A DNA stretch of 64,000 bases from Kappaphycus alvarezii (GCA_002205965.3 NADL03000068.1:1-64000); one strand, 5' to 3'. Counted from the first letter of the stretch, positions 42,791 through 55,363 are shown. Numbers and translations: made by a program. The notes: generated by a model not told the origin, from the letters alone.

Positions 42791-45620
42791 TAGATTATTT
42801 GAATACGACCGGGTCTTACAGGTAATCAGGGTAGAAGTCTACTCAAGGTAGCTGCATGCCACCTCGAATTACACAGCGGGCTCAAATAGTGAGTATATTA
42901 CTGCAATTTTCCATTAATTTGAGGCGAAACATCCACCTGAATGAGATAAAATTATTAGAGCTGTCGCGCGGAACATATTCCCATACTTTTCGCTTTCTTA
43001 ATGCCATATACTCTCAATCAATATATACTGTACATACTGTGCATATAATGGATAAAATGAGGGATTCTTTTGATGTAATATATGAGCTGGTTGAGACCCT
43101 GTCATTTTGTACGGTAGTGTTTGCAAGTGAAATGTTGCAGCAGGCGCTGATGGTACTTCACTTTACTAGCATGTAAAGGTGAAGCCAGGAAGCAAACAAA
43201 CCGTATTGAAATTTACTGCCAGAAAGTATAATCTGTTGAGATACAGAAGTGCTCCCATTTTTGGTTTTTATCTACACCCGCATGATATCTTTGCATTTTG
43301 TGTACGAAATCTCAAGTATTGTGATGCAGCGATAATCTGTGATACTTTGATGCAACCGTAGAGCAGCTCTTCGCATAACACTTGAAAATACAATTCATGA
43401 ATATTTCTCCTCAATATTTTACTGACTGCAATTTTCTACGGGACCCAATGTTCGAATGTGACTCTGCGCCAAGCAAGACTAGCTGATCGTTGTGGGACCT
43501 TTCAACTTGACGGCACTCCTGTGCAGAGGACGATATTCCTGAATTGACTCTATCTCAATTTAGGCGAACTGCCTCCCTCTCTAATTGTAAGTAAGATAGA
43601 TTTTCCCCAATATACTCTTTCGGAATCCTACTTGCTACTACTACTACCTACGTTTAGAGAAAATTTATAAGGTAACCTTCATTTGCTGCCATCTATGATG
43701 CAACTGAGTTGAAATATCAGCATTAACAAGTAGAAGAGAAAATCTAGACCCAGAAAAACACATTCGCATTAGTTCTTCATTTCTGTCATGGTTTTTGACT
43801 GACCGGTTCGATTTTTGTCAAAATGAAACAGTTATGAAAGCCAATTTAGAGCTACGGTAAAGTGGCATCCGAAAACTGTCGAATCTAAAGCTGACAAGAA
43901 CTTTTGGGAGATTTTCCATCCCAAATAATTTCGGACAAGAGAATCGAAATCCTCAAGACAATTTGGAAGTCAAATTCGAACTAAAAACGTTTGATAAGAT
44001 CTCTAGCACTCAAGCGAGATGGAAAAGTCTGTTCTTTAAAAATTTAATAACATGACAATTGCCCTTCTTTCACATAAAACTCTCGTTCTTTTCCGTTAAC
44101 GTCTACTGCACCACTTTGCTCGCCTAAGAAACTCTCATTTAGGTTATTGTTTGGTCATTATTTGGTGGTTCTCTTTTCCTTTGACGCCATTTTAACCCTC
44201 TCAGTCGTCTCAGACGATTCCTGCCTCTTGATACGGGTGCGAAGTATATAGAGAGGAAACAGAGAGGAATGGAGGAGAGGGGTTGGGGCTTGTAGGGATG
44301 GGTTGGTTGGGTTTCGAAGGAACTTATATTTTATAGTAGTCGATTTTAATTACCTTAGAAGGTGATTTGGGCTTATTTAGAGGCGTATACGTCCACTATG
44401 GCGAGCAACGGATCGGATTACGCATAGTCATTGGCTGGAATGTATCCCAATATCTTTTCATGTGGGCTATATTCTATTTTAATCGACCACAGTGCATCTT
44501 TTTGTGAAGACTTGTCCAATGCTAGCCACTTTTGGCGGCGTAAATACAAACTTTCACATCTTTCATTTATTGAAATTACCGAATATATCCCCTTTTGTAA
44601 CAGTTTTATTCAACTCCATTCATAAAGTAGACAGTCTATTAGTAATTATGCTCTGTTCGGTCTACCTAGGCCACAGGATCCATCGATATTTACCATTGAA
44701 TATATTTATGGATACTATGTGTAATCTTTATTGCATAAGGCACCACTTCCAAGGCATAATAGAGCTATGGTACGTTTCTGCAGCTGAAAATGGTGCTTTT
44801 TCGACCTTTTGTGATAATAATCTGCATAAGAGTTAGTGTTTATTAGTATTGATGTTTATATGCCCGTCAACCCGCTCTTTTATTTATTAATACAATAAAC
44901 AAGTATGTTCCATTGACGTCAACGGACGTCTGAGATTCCTAATATTGGTATCAGTAGTATATTGCCATCCCGCAACGCATAATGTTACTATTATGATTGA
45001 ACATACCTATCCGTCGAGCTCAAGCAGGGCAAATACTGTCTTTCTGTAATGGTGATAGCCATATTTATAGACCGCTGCGAGGGCATTTTCAAAAAATCGT
45101 AATAATTTAATTGATTTGAAATGGTAATTCTTTTGGATCACTGGCGGGTTTTTTATCCCCAGTACAAACTGATGGCCCCATTGGGCGCGGAGTAATGGGA
45201 CTGAGGTAAGCTACCGCGATCGTTCCTTTGCCTTCGGAGGGTCACGGAAAGTTATGTATAACAATGCGATTGCAGTACTGTTACCAATAATCTTGACATT
45301 TTAAATCAATGCGCGGAAGATGTATCATCAAAGGCATCAGCCATTGCTGCAATCGAGCGTCACTACCATATGAGCAATTGGAAAAAAACCTTTTTTTTGA
45401 TCAACAGAGTCTGAATCTGAATGACCTCCGTGAAGGTAACAAACTACCAATAGGCTTAGGCAGGTTGGTTCTGGGAAGTTAGATCATCCTATTACATTTA
45501 TTTACCTGATTTAGATTCTAACCGTCGATGCGTTAACGCGCAAATCTTTCGACAGAAGCTTTGAGACCTCGTCGCAAAGGACATCCCCACATACGGTGAC
45601 AGTAGGGGCGATCGCCTTTA
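42790..45620. other. AT-rich tract, no gene recognised
   Basis: Short frames only, none with recognisable motifs. A GAGAGGAA/GGAGAGGGG purine-rich patch occurs at 44250-44295. GC rises again from about 45600. Confidence 0.45.
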
Positions 45621-45676
45621 ATCTACGGGTTACGTAATGCCTATTGCATACCTGCATACCTCGTTAGACCATATTC

Positions 45677-47067
45677 TTAGTCCCAGATCCCTGTTTCGTC
45701 TCCACATAAGATGGAAAGCTTGATACTCGAGCCGATCTGCATGTTTTCCCGGGGGTCTTGAATAGGAGCGGGAATGCGGGCGGTCGCACGCAGTGGAGAT
45801 TTGTACTTCCTCACATCCAAGTCCCACTTTCGCGATGATCGTAACAGAACATTAGAAGCCTCCGTAATGTTTCCCTCATTCGGTTCTTCCATTCCAGGTC
45901 CGCTGCTTGTTCCCAGAAAAATGGAAGCCGGACGGTCGTCCCTCTCCTCCGACACATAAGTTCCGGTCAGCCGCAACACACCGCCCTTTCTGCAATTTCC
46001 GTATCGTCATTTCCAGACGATCAGATACGGACGCAAGTCCAATGTAGTCACAAAATGATGCGATCGTACTGAAAACGACGCAGAACTGCGTTGACCCCAG
46101 TAATGGACCTTGCGTAAGATAATACTCTGAATAGTATGAGACATAAAACACGTCGCAACATAGATTATTCACGTGAATATGCCTTGCAATTGCTTCAAAC
46201 TCTTGCAACGTGCATCCGGAAGACACTTTAACGTGTGACGTAAAAAACCATCGATTGACTGCCCATCTGAGAAGCGCTCGCCCTGATATAGGCCTTGAGT
46301 CCTTCCCTAATAGCCTGTGACCACCTCGGGTGCCTTTTGGAAGTTCAGCAAAGGTTTCTTCTTCAGATTTCGTAACACTCGATCTGCAGATCTCTCGATG
46401 CTATAAGCAGATCCAGCGGAGGTGTGATCGCATTCCATGTCGAATCTCATCCACAGTCGCATGAATTCCGATGCTAGTTGTGTGTGACTATTCCGAAGCG
46501 TTCGAACATCCATCATGACATCGTGCACAGCTATTGCGTGATGGGAGTCGACTACGGGATCCCGTACTGCGCATCTTGATGGCCCTTTCCACTCGCAGTC
46601 CTTATCGTGCTGCGCCTCTGGTTCAACGTCCCTGCAGATCTGCACGTGGGGTGGAAGATTAGAGAGGTATCTCCAATCTATGAATGGATTCTCATTCGGT
46701 ACATCGTCATCTCCACATGCTCGCAGTACACTCTCTGTAGGAACTCAACACGTTCGTCGCTTTCATCGTACTCTCCATACGCTATGTAGCGAATGCGGGC
46801 GAACGCCAAGACTCCTTCTGAGTCAGAAGTATTTGGAGACTCCCTCATTATCCTCACGTACCACCAAACTTCCTGATCATTGTCCAGTAGCCATAGAACT
46901 TGAATCCAATCACTAGCATTCGGGACAGACAAAGATCTTCTTCGAGTTCGACTAGGTTGACTACGACCACACCAAGAACTCTGCAGATCCGCAGTTCGCG
47001 TGCCTTGCTCAATTAAAGAGCGGGATTCCATGTCAGCCGTTAACAATTCGTCCGACTGCGCGGGCAA
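45677..47067 (-). pseudogene. Unrecognised protein, broken by at least three single-base shifts
   Basis: Four overlapping minus-strand frames join into one plausible protein of about 460 residues. Frame 1 (47067-46690) has WIQVLWLLDNDQEVWWYVRI and ARIRYIAYGEYDESDERVEF, a Trp-rich beta pattern that recalls Tudor/PWWP-type chromatin readers. After a shift near 46705 comes NPFIDWRYLSNLPPHVQICR to 46307. After a shift near 46310 comes ISGRALLRWAVNRWFFTSHV to about 45990. After another shift comes the tail, which ends at 45677. The first ATG is at 47031. It diverges head to head from the plus-strand gene at 47140, so the two may share a promoter. I do not know the family. Confidence 0.5.
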
Positions 47068-47139
47068 GAGACTTCCCGAATATCCCTAAAGGTAGGATGT
47101 GCACCACTACAACATTTCTGAGAGACTAAACCATAGCAA

Positions 47140-49720
47140 TTGCTGGTGACAAGCGCGATTGCGTTCAAAAAAGTGTGGTTATTTCGCGGAAAACATCTAC
47201 ATCCCGGAACGAGGTTTTCGCGCCAAATGCAGAAGGTCACGTATTATATGTGTGGGAAATGCTTATCATCCACTGTTGCCGATCGATACCTAAAACACTG
47301 TCAAGTGCAATTCCTGCAAGGCCATACCTTTGCTGAAACATCTTTCGTCGACCGTGTAGAAAATAACATCTCCCACAGTGCCCTCAAAGAAACGAGTGCA
47401 TCGAGGTAGAAGTTGTGAAGATAGCAAGGATAGTTTTGCCATGGGTCCGGGCCGAGAGACAAGAGCCAAACGCCATGCGCAAAAGAATTCCTCTAAGATT
47501 TCATTATTTGAAGGAAAACAGTTGGAAGGTCGAACTCTCAAGACGAAAAAGTCAATATCCAGTGCGTCCGGATCCGGAGGCTCATCCAGATAAAGTAACT
47601 TGGATTTGCTTGAAAAGGACTCCAGGACTAGACTAGCATCATCGAATACCTCGCTGGAGGAAGGCAGATCTACACCTCACCGAATGGGACGCACCAGCTC
47701 ACCATCGCGAGATTCACGCAACTCCGAGATGACATCTCCAACCCTGGAACGCCCCAGAAAGCCACCGAGAGTTAAACGCGTTTACCCCCCTCACCCCGGA
47801 AACAACCAAGGTGTAAATCGAAAGCGCATAATGACAGGCGATCTCCCTAATTCGATGATGCAACGCAATTTGTAACCCAGGGAACAAGAAGACGCCCCCT
47901 CCGGGAATTCGTCGAGAATGATTGTTTGTATCCCTAGCACTGGTTCGGAAAAGTTTGACCAGCCCAGCAGAATATGTTCTCCCGTTCCTGTCATTCCGGA
48001 AACAACCCATGTGTCAAAAGAGGACCTGTGTGGCAAAAATAGCCTCATCAGGCTTGAAGAGTCGATAAAACAGCACGATCGTGCTCCTGTCAATTCAGGG
48101 GTTGACAGAAATGCGCAAGGAATGGATCACACTGCTTATCGCCGGCTTTTTGAAACAAGTGATGCGGTAAGAGGCAATTCTGGAAGAGAAGATAAACTTG
48201 AGACTTCTGGATCCAGAAATGGGGACACCCCGCTGCTGCAAGATCTTCCGGATCTACCCAGTATGTTTGCTCCAACTTCCCGTACCCGTCAACAGCCCGT
48301 GACAACGGAATTTATTTCAACGTCTGTTCATTTTCCAACCATCACCAGTGTTCTCAATCGCCTCATGCAACGGTTTCAAGAAAAAATGAAGTTCGAAATG
48401 TCCACAATTGAAGCCAGGGGGCTGAAAGAGATCTTCGCCTCTAGGACTGAACTGAAGGCTTTGTCCGGCAAAATGCAGGAAATTCGTGCGCTGGTCAGTA
48501 CATCGTCCTCTTCCGGTGCGGCGTCGAAGAACACGCCCTGGGCTTTCTTCGAGAAGAAAATTGAGGAGGCCACGCCTAACGGATTGTGGGTTTTCGATAA
48601 CGCTGTGATGTGCCCTGTCCTTGCAGGAAACGTGCCTAGGACAATCGTCAAGTTCTCCTCTGAAATGGAAAAAGATCGTCTTGAGGAAGGCCTCTTGCTT
48701 GCAATGCGTGTGCTTTTGTTTGGGTTGCTGCCACATCAGAATAGAGCGCACTACCGCAAGGGAGTTGGCAAGCGCCACAGTGATTTCAGACATGGCGTGC
48801 TGCGCAATGATTTGTACGATGTTAAAAGTAATACTTTTGACAAATTTTTTATTGATTGAAAAGGGAATGATATTGGATGCGACAGAAAAGATGCTTGGTC
48901 CAGCGGTGGCTCAAACTCCCTCGCACGTTGCGACAAACTCCGCCAGGCAGCCACCGCATTGAATGATAAAGAGAGGAAAAATCGGGTTACCCAGCCGTTG
49001 TGGCTCCGGCCTGATTTCATCCTGGCTTCAGACGTGGACAAAGTCCAAACAATTCTTGAGACGAGCGTCTCTAAGGACGAAGGGAAATGTGATGCTGGGT
49101 CCGCCGGGGTAGATTCCAGCTCGAAGGGCGATGGGAATAAATTCCGGCTAACTGTGAAGGACGTCCCAACGGAGAGAGATATCGCCATATTCGGAGCTCA
49201 AAAAGTTTATCGTATCACAACCACCTGCCTACATAGGGGTCGGAGAGGAGCGCGAGATACTTTCTTCCAAGAACTCGGATATATAATGGTACCTTGGAAG
49301 CCCCATTGAAACGTGGTTGATCAATCTTCCTTGCAAGTCGCCTGGTGATTCCCTGATAGCAGGTCGACACCGGTGGATGTGAGATTGATATGCCAGACGA
49401 GCAGGAAAGAACAAGTCAACGGCGTCACATGTGACGACTACAACAAGAACTTGTATCAGGCCTTGATCAACGACTATCGTGAAATGGGGCTCCAGATCAG
49501 TCATGATATCTTCATCTCCAAAAACTCTGGAACCCGTGCGAGAAAGGGAGGGGTAAGGCAAATTACTCGCGCTGTGAATCTTATAGATGTTGCATTACAA
49601 TTCTGCATTGAGTACACATTGATAGGTAGGGAGCCTCTGACACCAACTGGGATGACACACCGCTACCTGCATGGTCATGGAAATGCGTTGCGTAGTATTT
49701 ACTCGTTACGTGTGCTCTGA
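47140..49720 (+). pseudogene. Unrecognised long reading frame with several in-frame stops
   Basis: From about 47378 a single frame stays open for 2.3 kb apart from isolated stops: TAA 47591, TAA 47873, TGA 48857, TGA 49307 and TGA 49346. Before it, a frame at 47140-47409 has a zinc-finger-like YMCGKCLSSTVADRYLKHC. The N-terminal third is Ser/Arg/Pro-rich and disordered. The middle (48320-48850) has a helical/coiled part (LNRLMQRFQEKMKFEMSTIE) and NGLWVFDNAVMCPVLAGNVP. The C-terminal part includes PLWLRPDFILASDVDKVQTI (48990-49050) and CDDYNKNLYQALINDYREMG (49430-49490). No domain is recognised. The breaks use TAA and TGA, so decay or errors are more likely than a changed code. Confidence 0.5.
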
Positions 49721-49728
49721 GAGTCATA

Positions 49729-50154
49729 ATGGACGAGTTCATGAGGCGCCGTGTCAGGGAAAATGCTGTGATCGCAGTTAATAGTATTGATTTGTCTCAG
49801 ATGGTATTTCATGGTTTGGTCATCGCCAACCTCATACCAGCAGACACACAGGTCAAAAGGCTCCTGAGTGTCCCCTGCGTGAAAATGCCGCGAGATGTGT
49901 ATTCGGCTCGCCACATGCCGGACACCACGGAACGGGCCGGGGACTCGGGGGACCGGGACAATTCTGAGGATACATCTATTCAGCCAAATGCAGGCCGGCG
50001 TTTTTGCCCTCTGAAAAAGATTGTACTGCAGATAATAAGAAGGCTACAAATACTATATTACGGCCTCCAAGGTGGTGGGTGGTCACCCTTTCGCAAAGCA
50101 GAAGTATCAACAGAACCTATTAAAGAGGATTTGTCTGTTTTATCGTCAGGTTAG
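49729..50154 (+). CDS. Hypothetical 141-residue frame downstream of the long frame
   Basis: The ATG at 49729 opens MDEFMRRRVRENAVIAVNSI and the frame runs to the TAG at 50152-50154. It is one frame shifted relative to the preceding train and may simply be its last exon or its continuation after an indel. Not recognised. Confidence 0.3.
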   Translation: MDEFMRRRVRENAVIAVNSIDLSQMVFHGLVIANLIPADTQVKRLLSVPCVKMPRDVYSARHMPDTTERAGDSGDRDNSEDTSIQPNAGRRFCPLKKIVLQIIRRLQILYYGLQGGGWSPFRKAEVSTEPIKEDLSVLSSG

Positions 50155-52410
50155 TCATTTCGCTACAAGAGACTGCTCCCAGAAGTTCATTCGTAGCTGC
50201 AGCATCTGCGTAGATCAGCTCAAGAGCCACTTCAAGTCTGCAAGTTGGTCCTTCGATACCACAATAACGCCTGACCAGCCACCGTTAAAGTGAGGTCGTT
50301 TCTTTAGATTGGCCATGAGCCTCATCAGACGGCTACCCGTCAAGGTAAGCGGTTTATGTCATTCGCGCACGTATGAAAGTTCGTAGCCGTGGTTACGGCG
50401 GTCTCACCCGTTAATGACGTCTTCCTGTCTGATAAATGTGTCTTTGAGATCTCAACTCCAGCTGAACTAAAACCAACAGCTTCATGACCCATATCGGAAA
50501 TGCAATGAGTTGCGAAGATCCTCGCTATCCTGGAACTAATACCTCTGCTGAAACAAACCAAGAATTTGTTGGACCGATCCCATGAAAATGCCAGTTGGAG
50601 AGTGATGAGTAGAGAAATAACTGTAGTGCGTTCCCATTGGCCCGAATAGGCCTTATTTCGTCTTTTTATGTGTTCCCGCCTCCTTTTGAGATCTCAAGGA
50701 GGATGACGTCATCCTGCGAGGAGGCGTAACGGACCATTGGTGCAGATATTCCGTTCCAACGTCACGCTAGCACAACGAGTTCAGGTGTTATTGGTTCCCG
50801 CTAAACCTAGACCCAGGTCCAACGACACAACTTGTGATTGTAGACGACACGAAGAATTGTGTACTATATTTCCATTCTTGGTTGGCCCGATCGGGTTTGT
50901 GTTTGATTCATGTCGACGAAGGATTTGCTCCAAATCCATAAAACTATTAATGCCGGACAGCTGTCAGCGTACCATGTCTAGATGGGGCCCGACTAGGCCA
51001 TTATTAATTATTTTTTATGCTTATTTGAGTACCAATGCCGGTTCAATTCGATCGAATGATTCTCTCTAAAACGGTAAGAGTTGATGAGACATCAACATCA
51101 TTGATGTTGGCCTCCTCGAACGAACACAGCAGTGAGTTGTTGATACATGTGGCTGATCAGCCTCGTCTCGGGTAATTTTTACGTCTCAGATATGATTGAG
51201 GAAGTACGTCAATCAAGAGGCAGTTCCTGAGTATTGACCTCAGCTTATCAGCTCGGAGGGGTAAGAACGGTACTGTGTATAGTAGTCGACCATTTCCATT
51301 GTTTGTAATAGAATAGCAATGTTTGGTCAAACTTTGCTTGCGTTCAAATTACTGCGCACTGATGCATACATTTCTGGATGGGAGATGGCGAAGACCTTCA
51401 CCGTTGAATCGTAGACCGCGGTCTATATTATGATGAATTTTCGATTTATAGCCACTACCAGTGTAGTTCGATCGAGCTGACTACTACACGATAGCATGTC
51501 TGGACACCTGATCAGGTCTTGAATATATAGCATGTTTTCATGCTCGAACGTTCTTTACTGCCTTCAAGGCCTTGGTTCTGACTGCATTTGTGAAGTCCAA
51601 AGGTCAAGTTGCACATTTCGATCGCCAATCGTCGATAATACATTCTCACTATAATTCATTAGGTATTGACCTGCGGATAGATATTTTCAGAATACAGTGA
51701 TCGCGGGTATACTTGTTGATAAATGCTAACCGCCTCCCTCCCTACCACTTCGCAGACTGCAGCATAACAAATCTTTCGCTGTAATCATAGAAACTGAAGT
51801 CGCTCTCATAATTGAAACTTATCCCAGTGTAAAACAAACCAAACGTACAGAGAAAAACATTCGGTACACATGAATGTCATCAATTAGAGTCGGCCGACTC
51901 AAGTATTCTTTCACATACATTCCTCTTCATAGCACTGCAACAATTCAATCCCTCGGTGACTTAAGCAGTTACAAACAGATGGGACGACTTCACCGGGACG
52001 ATCTTCCCCAAAGCTAGTAATTCATATGAATAATTACGGAGTGCTACTTATGGATGGTATCATTTTATACTAAGAGCGTTGGTAATGAAAACACCAATCG
52101 CTGAGCAAAATATGTACTTCTGGTAGTGCATTGACAGTGGTGATGATCAATTCCGATATTAGATTCGTTCATTGAGACCATGTCCACAAAGTCCAAGGTA
52201 TGATCGTACTGTGCTTGGACAGGCGGTCCAGCCGGGGCGCGTCCCCCATGCGGTGGGCACCATAGGTACTGTACAGTTGAAACAAAACAAACTTTTATTC
52301 AAATAAATGCGACGATGTAACCCCTGATCAGGTGCCGCAAACTACCAACGCAATGAGATGTCGTTACGCCCGGTAAATGATTGTCAGGTACGGTTGCGGT
52401 GGAATGCACA
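50155..52410. other. Non-coding stretch with several perfect palindromes
   Basis: No coding frame is supported. Perfect palindromes: TTGAGATCTCAA at 50685-50696, GGATGACGTCATCC at 50701-50714 (it contains TGACGTCA, the CRE-type bZIP site) and CCCGATCGGG at 50886-50895. Near 51080-51100 there is a CAACATCA-T-TGATGTTG hairpin. This stretch separates the plus-strand train from the minus-strand gene at 52.6 kb, so regulatory sites or element-end sequence are possible. Confidence 0.5.
50679..50714. promoter_or_regulatory. Palindromic cluster with CRE-like TGACGTCA
   Basis: CCTCCTT, TTGAGATCTCAA, then GGAGG, immediately followed by GGATGACGTCATCC. A related arrangement (CTCGAGATCTCGAG then GTTGACATCGTCAGC) lies at 54571-54600. 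The shared layout suggests a repeated cis element of the 45.6-59.2 kb block. Confidence 0.45.
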
Positions 52411-52648
52411 GTTTGACTCATCCGACGGCCATTACCCCCACTGATTTTTGCACATGCGCCTCCATACTGCCTATAGCCGCGTCAAAGTGACGCCGACTGC
52501 CGCGATCGCGAACGTGAGCCTGTGTCAGGAGCGCGTCCAACTTAATCGGACGACCCGCGGCAGCGACGCTTCGGAACTTCCAGATTGTTGCGCTCAACAA
52601 ACGCCTTCAACTGCGCGAGTGATAGCTCCGCTTCTGCTAACGAATCAG

Positions 52649-54420
52649 TCACGTCCTCCAATTGCCTGCCCCCTTGCTCAATAACTTCGACCAGGCGACG
52701 CAAAAGTTCAGCAAAAGTCTCCTCACAATATCCAAAATCCCTGGAATTACTTCCAGGTCCATGTCCATCAACGTAAGCGTGAGAGGAGAGGACTCTCTTA
52801 TCTCCATACGTCTGCCCCAGCGCACAGCCAACTTCAGCCGACGCGATCGCTTAGTGCTACAGAGCGAGTGCCCGCCTCTCACATTGAAGTCGATATCACT
52901 GGTGGGGATCTTCCTGCACATCACGAATCTGCACTCCGGAATCTCAGCCGCGGTTCTTGCCAAAATATGCTGAGCGAGGTCAAGGTAGTAACATTCCTTG
53001 TAGTCACGCGCGAAGGAGCGATCGCACTGTAAACCCATTGGTGTTTCCCATCATTCTCTGTCTTCCACGAACTGAGACCAAGCTTCCAGGGCTGTTTGGC
53101 GTTCCCTTGAAGCGAGAGCCCGAAAGCACTTAATATCCTCACCTTCCCCATCATGCTTCGTATCCACGAAGTGAGTGAAAGACATTGCTCTGATCGGGGA
53201 CATCCTCCACTCATACTTGAGTCGTGTCTTGTCAAGATTAGTGACGGAGAACCGGCGATGACTAGCAGGACAGGCATTACCTTCCATCTCAGCTCGACGC
53301 CTGACACGCTCGCGTCGGGGCTCCATGTCGCTCAGAATCTCTGCCCACGAAGAATTGAAGGTAGGTTTTATCGCGAGCAATAGTCCTCCGGGTCCGGGCG
53401 GCACAGCAGAGGGGTTTGGATTGATGCGATGTACGACACCAGTCGACTCTCCGTAGGAAATGAATGGAGTCTTCAACACTGCGTGCGCGACGGAAACACT
53501 CGTGGGGGGAGAGCTTGCAGAACAGTCGTTACCGGCGACCGAAGCGGTCGCAGCATTTCCACCCTGATTTGAAGCAAGAACAGCCCGGGCCCCATCCGCC
53601 GGTTGATCAACAATGATGGCATCCCTATTTGTTCTCTCATCGGCCGGAGTACTTTTATTGCCCTTCTCCGTACCAAGTTGAGTGGGAGATGCACCCTCAG
53701 CAAAAGAAACATCCATAGGCGCGGGTTGATCAAACACCCCATCCTTCTCCGCTTGACGCTGCCCATAACCCGCACCAGGCGTATTCGTGGCGTTTCCAAC
53801 TGTGTTCGTAGGAGATTTGGGCGGACCTAAACCATCTTGAGGTTGATCAACCGCGGAACTTCTGTCTCTTGAGGTGTTATCACGAGCTCCATCACCATCA
53901 CCAGCGCTTTTCTCAACCTTACTTGCGGTAGAAGTAGCGGGACCCACTTCTGGAGAGGCTGTGATCTCAGCCGGCTCCTTTTTCTCACTTGTCGGCTTGA
54001 CCATCGAAATTTTTCTGGATTCTAGTTGCAAAACAATCAATCCAGCCGCCAAGTCGCAATCAAAAATATTGGTATGTAACCGATCCGGCTCTGTAGCCTC
54101 GGCGGGTTTGGGTGTTGCGGGGACCATTCGTGAGGCTTTTTTGGTAGAACGCGCGTCTTAAAACTGCACGACAGCGGACTGCGCCCCTTCCGCTGTGGCA
54201 GCCTCTGCACTTCGAGGCGCTTCCTTCGACACAGACGGATTGAGGGCTTGTTGTAGGGAACTGGAGAGCCCAGTGGAAAGGACGGGTGAAGCGGAAGTAG
54301 TGGGAGTCTGCGCAGTGACCGTAGGCTGCACAGGAGGTTTAAGCTGTGCAGAGGTAGGAGGTTGGGTACCACGTATGTGTTCAGTAGCGCACGCCCATTG
54401 TTCTGGAACCAGATCTGGTT
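52649..54420 (-). pseudogene. Unrecognised Pro/Ala/Ser-rich protein with DQP repeats and basic C-terminal domain
   Basis: The main frame starts at the ATG at 54127 (MVPATPKPAEATEPDRLHTN) and runs to 53051. The same frame is open upstream to about 54420, apart from one TAA near 54157. The N-terminal half is disordered and holds three loosely repeated units containing VDQPQDG, FDQPAPMD and VDQPADGA, spaced about 42-44 residues. The folded-looking part starts near 53360 (SWAEILSDMEPRRERVRRRA) and continues with RLKYEWRMSPIRAMSFTHFV. After a stop at 53051-53053 the protein continues in another frame (53038-52649) with YKECYYLDLAQHILARTAAE and SPLTLTLMDMDLEVIPGILD. No family recognised. Confidence 0.5.
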
Positions 54421-54570
54421 TCGAATGGATGCATTGGAGGCCGTATCAAAGGTTTCTCAAGTGCGGATCACCAGGGCTGTCGGGCCAAGTTGATCAACTC
54501 TGCGCGGTGATCTGCGATATTCGTCATTCCCGAGTCATAACTTGGCCCGACTGCGATACACTCAAGTCCT

Positions 54571-54600
54571 CTCGAGATCTCGAGATGTTGACATCGTCAG
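54571..54600. promoter_or_regulatory. Palindrome CTCGAGATCTCGAG and partial CRE-like site
   Basis: A perfect 14-base palindrome at 54571-54584 is followed by gttgacatcgtcagc. It resembles the cluster at 50679-50714, and both are preceded within 60 bases by TTGGCCCGA. It lies between the divergent minus-strand gene (start about 54.1-54.4 kb) and the plus-strand transposase train. Confidence 0.4.
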
Positions 54601-54964
54601 CAGTGTCGGATTACAACAATACTCTTAATTAAATAATTACGATGTAATTTGCCCAATTACACGCTAGTGTTTCGTTCTCGCCCGAATCAATGGCTATCCG
54701 GTCGTAAACGTGGTCACGCCGTGTGACGCAGATCTGCCTGAAATTATTACGATTCACATTCACAGTGAACAGGAGGATCCACCTCAGGCAAAAGGTCCAA
54801 TCGTTTGCTGCTGTACCGCTGTCCCATCAACAACGAGAGCGTTGTGTTCCCACCGGATCAAACCTACAGGAGTGAGTGGATTCACCGTCAACGTAAATCT
54901 CCATGCAAACACTCTACTAATTTTCCCTGGTGGCAGTAATCTCGCAATTCCATAGCCTGCAGTC

Positions 54965-55363
54965 TTGCACTGTGATCGCACTGTACTCGACCGCAACTAC
55001 ATACAGCTGGTAATGGGCAGAGGACGGAAGATATATGGTACACGGGAAGGGCCCGTGGAGAAGCGACGAGGGCGAGTGTCATCAAACTGGCTGGCCACCA
55101 TCCGAGCCCATGACATCAACAATCTTTTCGATACGCAGAACGCGGCGGTCGCCACTTCGGAACCGGATCCGATTACAGCAGTGGGCAACGCTGTAGCGAA
55201 TGTCTGTGCAGTGCAAGCGGGGGATATCTCCCCGTGTACTGATGATTATGTCGTAAGAGGGGATCCCCATTCACTCGAGAGTTCAGGTGCTCACGTTGCT
55301 GACCATGCAAACCTACAGCGGGATGAAGAAGAACGAGATCACCATGACATCATCGGTGATTAA
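54965..55363 (+). CDS. Hypothetical 132-residue frame, possible first exon of the transposase gene
   Basis: The frame has basic MGRGRKIYGTREGPVEKRRG, then NWLATIRAHDINNLF, and ends with an Asp/Glu/His-rich tail at the TAA 55361-55363. The next frame (55418) follows within 55 bases. Not recognised; the annotation as an exon is inference. Confidence 0.35.
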   Translation: MHCDRTVLDRNYIQLVMGRGRKIYGTREGPVEKRRGRVSSNWLATIRAHDINNLFDTQNAAVATSEPDPITAVGNAVANVCAVQAGDISPCTDDYVVRGDPHSLESSGAHVADHANLQRDEEERDHHDIIGD

